Below are positions 59,601 to 64,000 of a stretch of DNA of 64,000 nucleotides, piece by piece. This DNA comes from Nymphaea colorata. Taxonomy: Eukaryota > Streptophyta > Magnoliopsida > Nymphaeales > Nymphaeaceae. The stretch lies in contig NC_045146.1 in assembly GCF_008831285.2 (NCBI RefSeq), positions 310,001 through 374,000 of the forward strand. The letters are read 5' to 3'. A program made the position numbers and the translations under genes. Position 1 is the first letter of the stretch, and each line of letters opens with the position of its first letter. The notes beneath the pieces are model-generated. The model searched no databases, was not told the origin of the DNA, and was given only the letters and a program-made list of their open reading frames with translations.

Positions 59601-61994
59601 AACATGTCACATCTAAGTCCTAAAGCCCTAAAATGAATCTTAAGATTTAAATTGGTAACTCAAATCAACATCTAAAGGCATAAATCATTCTCAAAAACAT
59701 TAAAACTAGAAGAACCCAATGGCATCTCAAACTCTAGGTCCCAAAATTGAAGATATTTCAAACTTTGATTACTTTAAAACCTTATCTATCAAAAAGCAAA
59801 GTTCAAGCCCAAATAAGTCTCACACAGTTCAATTCTAGATCAAAACTTCATAAACTGAGGCCAAAACATAGGATCTTGACCTAGTTCTTAACCTTTAACC
59901 CTTAGAAACACAGTTCTAATAATCAAATCTTTGATGAAGCAAGCATTGTATAGCTTTGGCCTATGATCACTAGAGAGACAATTTAATGACATTTCACTAC
60001 GAAATCCTAAGTTCTGAAGGCCAAATTAGTTTTTTTTTATTAAACATTAGTTTCAAAATTTAAGGCACATTTGCTTTGTTATGGCATTAGGAACATGATG
60101 ACATCTAGATACCTACACAATAGAAGGGTAAAACTTAGTCTTTGGCTTGATTACTCTATTGTTGACATCCTAACAACAATGGTTGCTAACTAAGAGGCAA
60201 GCCCATGCTTGCTGTCGGTCCAAACCCAATTTAAAGTGGAAGGAATTGAATTCCATTTTCTAGACCTGATAAAGAAGAGAGCCTCTGACCCAAAACTGGT
60301 CCTGATCAAACCCACTTGCACCATTAGAAGGGGAAGAGGCGGGAAGGATAGGAGATTGATACAACTGAAAATGGTTGAGCATATCACCAGAGGTGTGAAA
60401 TCGGGCATGCTTGAGGCTCTGCCTCGTTCAAAGTTTTCAGGCGTCTCTGCAGCAACAGGCTCGTTCAGGAGTTGTTGTCGCTTGCAGACTTTTATAAAAT
60501 TCATCCGACCTCTGATTGAGCTGAAAATTAGTCTACAGATTGTATGATTAGGAATAGACACCCAAAATTTGGTCCCAATCCGATGCTTCTACAAGAATTG
60601 CGCCCCTCTGGAAGACCTCGAACTGTCGCAGGATAGAACAAGCGACTGCTGGTGCTCCTCTTCGATTCTGCTCGATTTCAGGCGAATTAAACGAAAAATC
60701 CCCAAATCAAATACAAGGAATCAACTTCAGAAAAGATTATACGAAAGTCAGATCACCAGATTTGGAGTTTTTCCTAATTTCTGACGAGATTTGACTCACT
60801 GCCGCCGACTGGTAGTGGAATTTTGGAAATCACCGCCGATTTCCGCCGGATTCTGGTAGTGTAGGATTTCTCTGCGGTCTGTGAGGAAGACAAGCACGGT
60901 GGCCGGTTGCTCAAATGTTCCATCGATTTGTCACGATCCTCGACTGATCAGGTATGGATTGACGGTAAAATAGAGAGCAAAATATTGGGGAGATGTCCTT
61001 GAGGCGTACGCCTCAAGCATAAAAAAAAATTAATTCATTTTGAAACATTTTAAAACTTTAATTCGGGCTCCCCCAATGCTGCTTTGGAGATGTATCAAAA
61101 GAGGACAAAGCACCTCCTCCTTTCCCCCTGCCCCAGAGATCTAGGAACAAGAACAAGATCTTGATAATGCCGGGTTTTAGTGGCCGAAGACCGATCTTAC
61201 TCCAATACTCTGCGTCGATTACAACTATATGGTTAAAGTTAACCAAGAAAACATATCCATTTGAGATGAAAAAGTATTTTTCATAATCTTGTAAATAGCG
61301 CGTGTCTTCTCTTGCCAAACGTTTTCATGGGAAACAAACACAGCTTGATACAAAAAATGTGCTTTTCATGATCACTTGTTTAGGAAAATTTTATATGCGT
61401 TTCTTGTCTCATGAAAAAGTAGTCATTTTCCGTCAAACAAATGAGTGCGAGCTTATTGCTTGGAAGGAAAAAGGTTGGAAGGAGCACATGAGTTGCCTGC
61501 GACCCCATTATTGTTGAGTTGCCATCTAAGATTAAAAGGGAAGGCCTAAATTTCATTTATTTACCGAAAACCACCCAATCTCTGCAGCCGCCACATTTTT
61601 ACATTTAATATAACTTATTGGAATATTGACAACACATATTTATACGCATGCACGCAACTCGCGCCTCAAACACGCATCTTTTTTGCCACCCTCGCACAAT
61701 TATTAGAACAACTCGACTTTATTTTCTTTAACAGTGAGAATATATATATATATATATATATATATTTATTTATTTATATAAAAAAACTAAATGATAACTC
61801 TAGCTTTTTAAAGTCATTTAAACCTTTTAATTTCCATAGTTTGATCCAATATGAAAAATGATTAAAAAAAGATAATAATGATTTTTATTATTTAATATTA
61901 GTTTATATTTTTTTTCAATTAATTCACGTGTTCTAAATGAAAGGCTTTAGTTAAATGGTCGAGTGATTCTATATAATCAAAGTTTTCATCCACT

Positions 61995-62030
<36 letters not shown>

Positions 62031-62590
62031 TTAAATGAAAATATTAGGTTTAAAAACAAGTTGGAAAGAAGAACTGCAAGTGTCGGTGGCTAAAAATGAT
62101 TGGCAGTTGGAATTTTGAAGATTCTTTTTTGTGACACCACAGAAACGAATTTAGCGCCGTGTGTATATTTATGTTTTGCAGTTGCTGATTTCATCAAGTA
62201 GATTTCCAAATTCGATACGAATTGTAAAGCGCTTCGAACTTTGTTTTCCCTTTCAATATAAAAAATAAATCTCCCTCCGTGTGATATTCTTTATCACGGG
62301 AATTTCACTGCCGATCGAGGAAAAACTCCAACGAAGGGATCTGCTTACCAGTTGTCCGAATTAGAGTCTCATAATTTTGTAGTCGTTTTCTTGTTGACTT
62401 AATTTTCATAAATAGCGAATGTTCATCAGCGGCTTCTGTTTAGGAGCCAGGAAAGGCAGGGAGGCGTTTTCCTTACATGACCCCTCTCTCTCCCTCCTCG
62501 ATCCTGCCTGCTGTTTAGGAAAATTCATGGTCAGGTCGTGCCATCTCCACATCCGCTAGTTTCTTTACCTCCTAACTGCCCTTCCTCTCT
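56601..62590. other. Gene-free stretch rich in decayed repeats
   Basis: No supported gene. About 58905-59110 is a GC-rich block with many GGATCC(A/G) and GGACCCA words in both orientations. About 60190-60960 is another GC-richer block with open frames on both strands (60190-60561 minus, 60209-60547 plus) that match nothing I know and may be an old LTR. 59350-59900 is rich in CCTAAA words but not a telomere array. TA microsatellites lie at 59159-59178, 61740-61765 and 62001-62025. Confidence 0.5.
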
Positions 62591-62603
62591 CTTTCTCTCT
62601 CTC

Positions 62604-62610
62604 TATAAAT
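62604..62610 (+). promoter_or_regulatory. TATA box of the RHM gene
   Basis: TATAAAT preceded by a CT tract, about 30 bp upstream of the likely transcription start near 62636. Confidence 0.6.
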
Positions 62611-62635
62611 TCCCACCTTCCTCCCTCCCTACATT

Positions 62636-62765
62636 CTTGCACTAAGAAAACGCATCTACCTCCGACTCACCGGTTTCCATTATTGCTGGTCATCCCTTTT
62701 TCTCCTGCTCTCTGTTGGTGCTACGTCTATTTTCTTTGGACCACTTTAGGTTTCATCTCATCCTG
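62636..62765 (+). other. 5'-UTR exon of the RHM gene
   Basis: Untranslated exon from the inferred start to donor CATCCTG|GTGAGTT. The following 1.1-kb T-rich leader intron ends at TATGCAG|AAACT (63883). A long leader intron is common in strongly expressed plant genes. Confidence 0.55.
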
Positions 62766-63895
62766 GTGAGTTATACGTTCGTCCGTCTTCTACCACTTGC
62801 ATCTGTTGATTTTCTTCGTGGATTTTAGTAGTTAGGACCTGATCTTGAAACACCATTATTACAATTTCTGGTTATTCAGAAAATCTTCTCTTTTTGCTCT
62901 TCTGTTGCTGTTACTGTTATGTTCTGCCTTACGAAACGGTATCAGAATTGCTCTCTTTGATCTCTCGAAGCTTGATCTGAATGGGTGTATAACGTTTTAA
63001 GGGGATTTTGTTTTCTTAGTGTTGTTCTTTGTAGTTTGAATACGCTTTAGATCCGTACTTGTTCAGCCAGATCTTGCATACCCAGTTGGCCGATCTCTTT
63101 ATCCTTTGATGTTTTCTCTCCCTTTTTTGGATTTTGTTGTGCTGCTGTGAATATAAAGATTAACTAGCAACCTAATTCTGCACGAGTTCTGATTTGCTTT
63201 AGAAGGTGAGGGGACACAAATATAATTTTTTGGTTCTTGATTGAGTTAAATGTGTCCAAGTGGTAGCTCTCTGGTCAGATCTGCGATCTTCTATGGTTAA
63301 GGCTTCCTTTGCACGGATTTCTCCTTTATTTGGCATTTTTTGTCGGTTTACCCCTTTTACCTTCATTCTGTAGAAGCTAAGATGGGAGGTTAACTATTTA
63401 TTGGTCCGGCTAGTTTGAATTTCTCGTTTTGTGCCTTTAGTTAACTTTCAGCTACTATAGGTCTGTATTTGAGTTATATCTTTGTTTAACAAAAATTCCT
63501 TTTCTTTTCGACATATAAATTGCTACTTGTTTTGGTTGTACTTTAAGCCAGAGTTTTTTTCTTCTTTCTGCTCTTCTTCTTTTGAGCTGAGAGAGAAGGC
63601 ACCAAAGTTTTTCTTCTTCTTTCCTTCTTTTTTTTTTTCAATGCTGAACTTGATGTCGCATGTCTAATGGATGACGTAGTTGGCAAGAAATTGCAGAAAA
63701 TCTGTAGGTTTTAGATGCTGCTGCTCATGTAATTTATCTTGTTTCTGTTTCCTTGATTCCTTTTCTTTAGCTCTTGAATGGTTTTCTTTTTTCTGTTACC
63801 AATGAGTGAATATGAGTTTCTGCTCTCACTAGTTCATTACTTCTCCTCCTGGATTTGTCTGAATTCCTTATGAACCTATGCAGAAACTATAAACA

Positions 63896-64000
63896 ATGTC
63901 AGCTGTCGGGAACCAATCTGCGCAGGAGGGCAGATACACTCCTAAAAGCATTCTTATCACAGGTGCTGCAGGTTTTATTGCCTCACATGTTTGCAATAGG
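63896..64000 (+). CDS. RHM1: UDP-rhamnose synthase (RHM), N-terminal part, cut by window edge
   Basis: The first 35 codons are visible. After a short variable start (MSAVGNQSAQEG) comes RYTPKSILITGAAGFIASHV, the NAD-binding Rossmann start (G-x-x-G-x-x-A type) of the UDP-glucose 4,6-dehydratase domain of plant RHM enzymes. The complete family protein is about 670 aa with a C-terminal epimerase/reductase domain and makes UDP-L-rhamnose for pectin and flavonoid glycosylation in the cytosol. The start follows the leader-intron acceptor by 12 bp. Assignment to RHM1 rather than a paralogue is not possible from this fragment. Confidence 0.85.
   Translation, partial: MSAVGNQSAQEGRYTPKSILITGAAGFIASHVCNR

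Noticed and set aside
59350-59900. Telomere-like CCTAAA words
   Set aside because: Scattered and irregular, not CCCTAAA tandem repeats; ordinary AT-rich sequence.

Overview
The window is nuclear DNA from a flowering plant. Genes are split by GT-AG introns, intergenic DNA is AT-rich and full of simple repeats and small hAT-like elements, and the recognisable proteins are plant-specific: Pollen Ole e 1, VQ-motif, early nodulin-like, protodermal factor 1 and UDP-rhamnose synthase. No organelle, bacterial or viral block was seen. I could not name the species; nothing seen decides the lineage within angiosperms.

Layout. 1-1115: probable untranslated exon of a minus-strand gene leaving the left edge. 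1638-2033: hAT-like MITE. 4.6-6.6 kb: tandem repeats. 6907-7976 (-): Pollen Ole e 1 / proline-rich cell-wall protein, two exons. 11350-15237 (+): plastid-type S4 RNA-binding protein of the YlmH/PSII-S4 class, ten exons, one intron apparently GC-AG. 16771-17283: hAT-like MITE with a perfect 8-bp target duplication. 18640-19302 (+): intronless VQ-motif protein. 22277-22599: third hAT-like MITE. 23520-28149 (-): enolase-phosphatase E1 of the methionine salvage pathway, eight exons, with an unusual N-terminus in place of the dehydratase domain usual in plants. 32.3-33.1 kb: tandem repeats. 34889-36858 (-): early nodulin-like phytocyanin. 37.1-48.0 kb: gene-poor, repeat-rich, with a SINE-like tandem pair. 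48365-50418 (+): protodermal factor 1, with a matching L1 box in its promoter and a 72-bp minisatellite in its coding sequence. 53032-54084 (-): membrane-anchored alpha/beta hydrolase with a 2.3-kb 5'-UTR intron that holds a long foldback. 56.6-62.6 kb: repeats and decayed elements. 62604-64000 (+): promoter, 5'-UTR exon and first coding codons of a UDP-rhamnose synthase (RHM) gene cut by the window edge.

The genes are independent housekeeping, cell-wall or surface, and signalling genes and do not form an obvious cluster or pathway. Exon joins were worked out by hand from splice motifs and reading phase. All multi-exon models close in frame, which is the main support for them. I did not find a clear, previously undescribed system; the best leads are the foldback in the hydrolase 5'-UTR intron, the monofunctional enolase-phosphatase model, and the PDF1 minisatellite with its L1 box.
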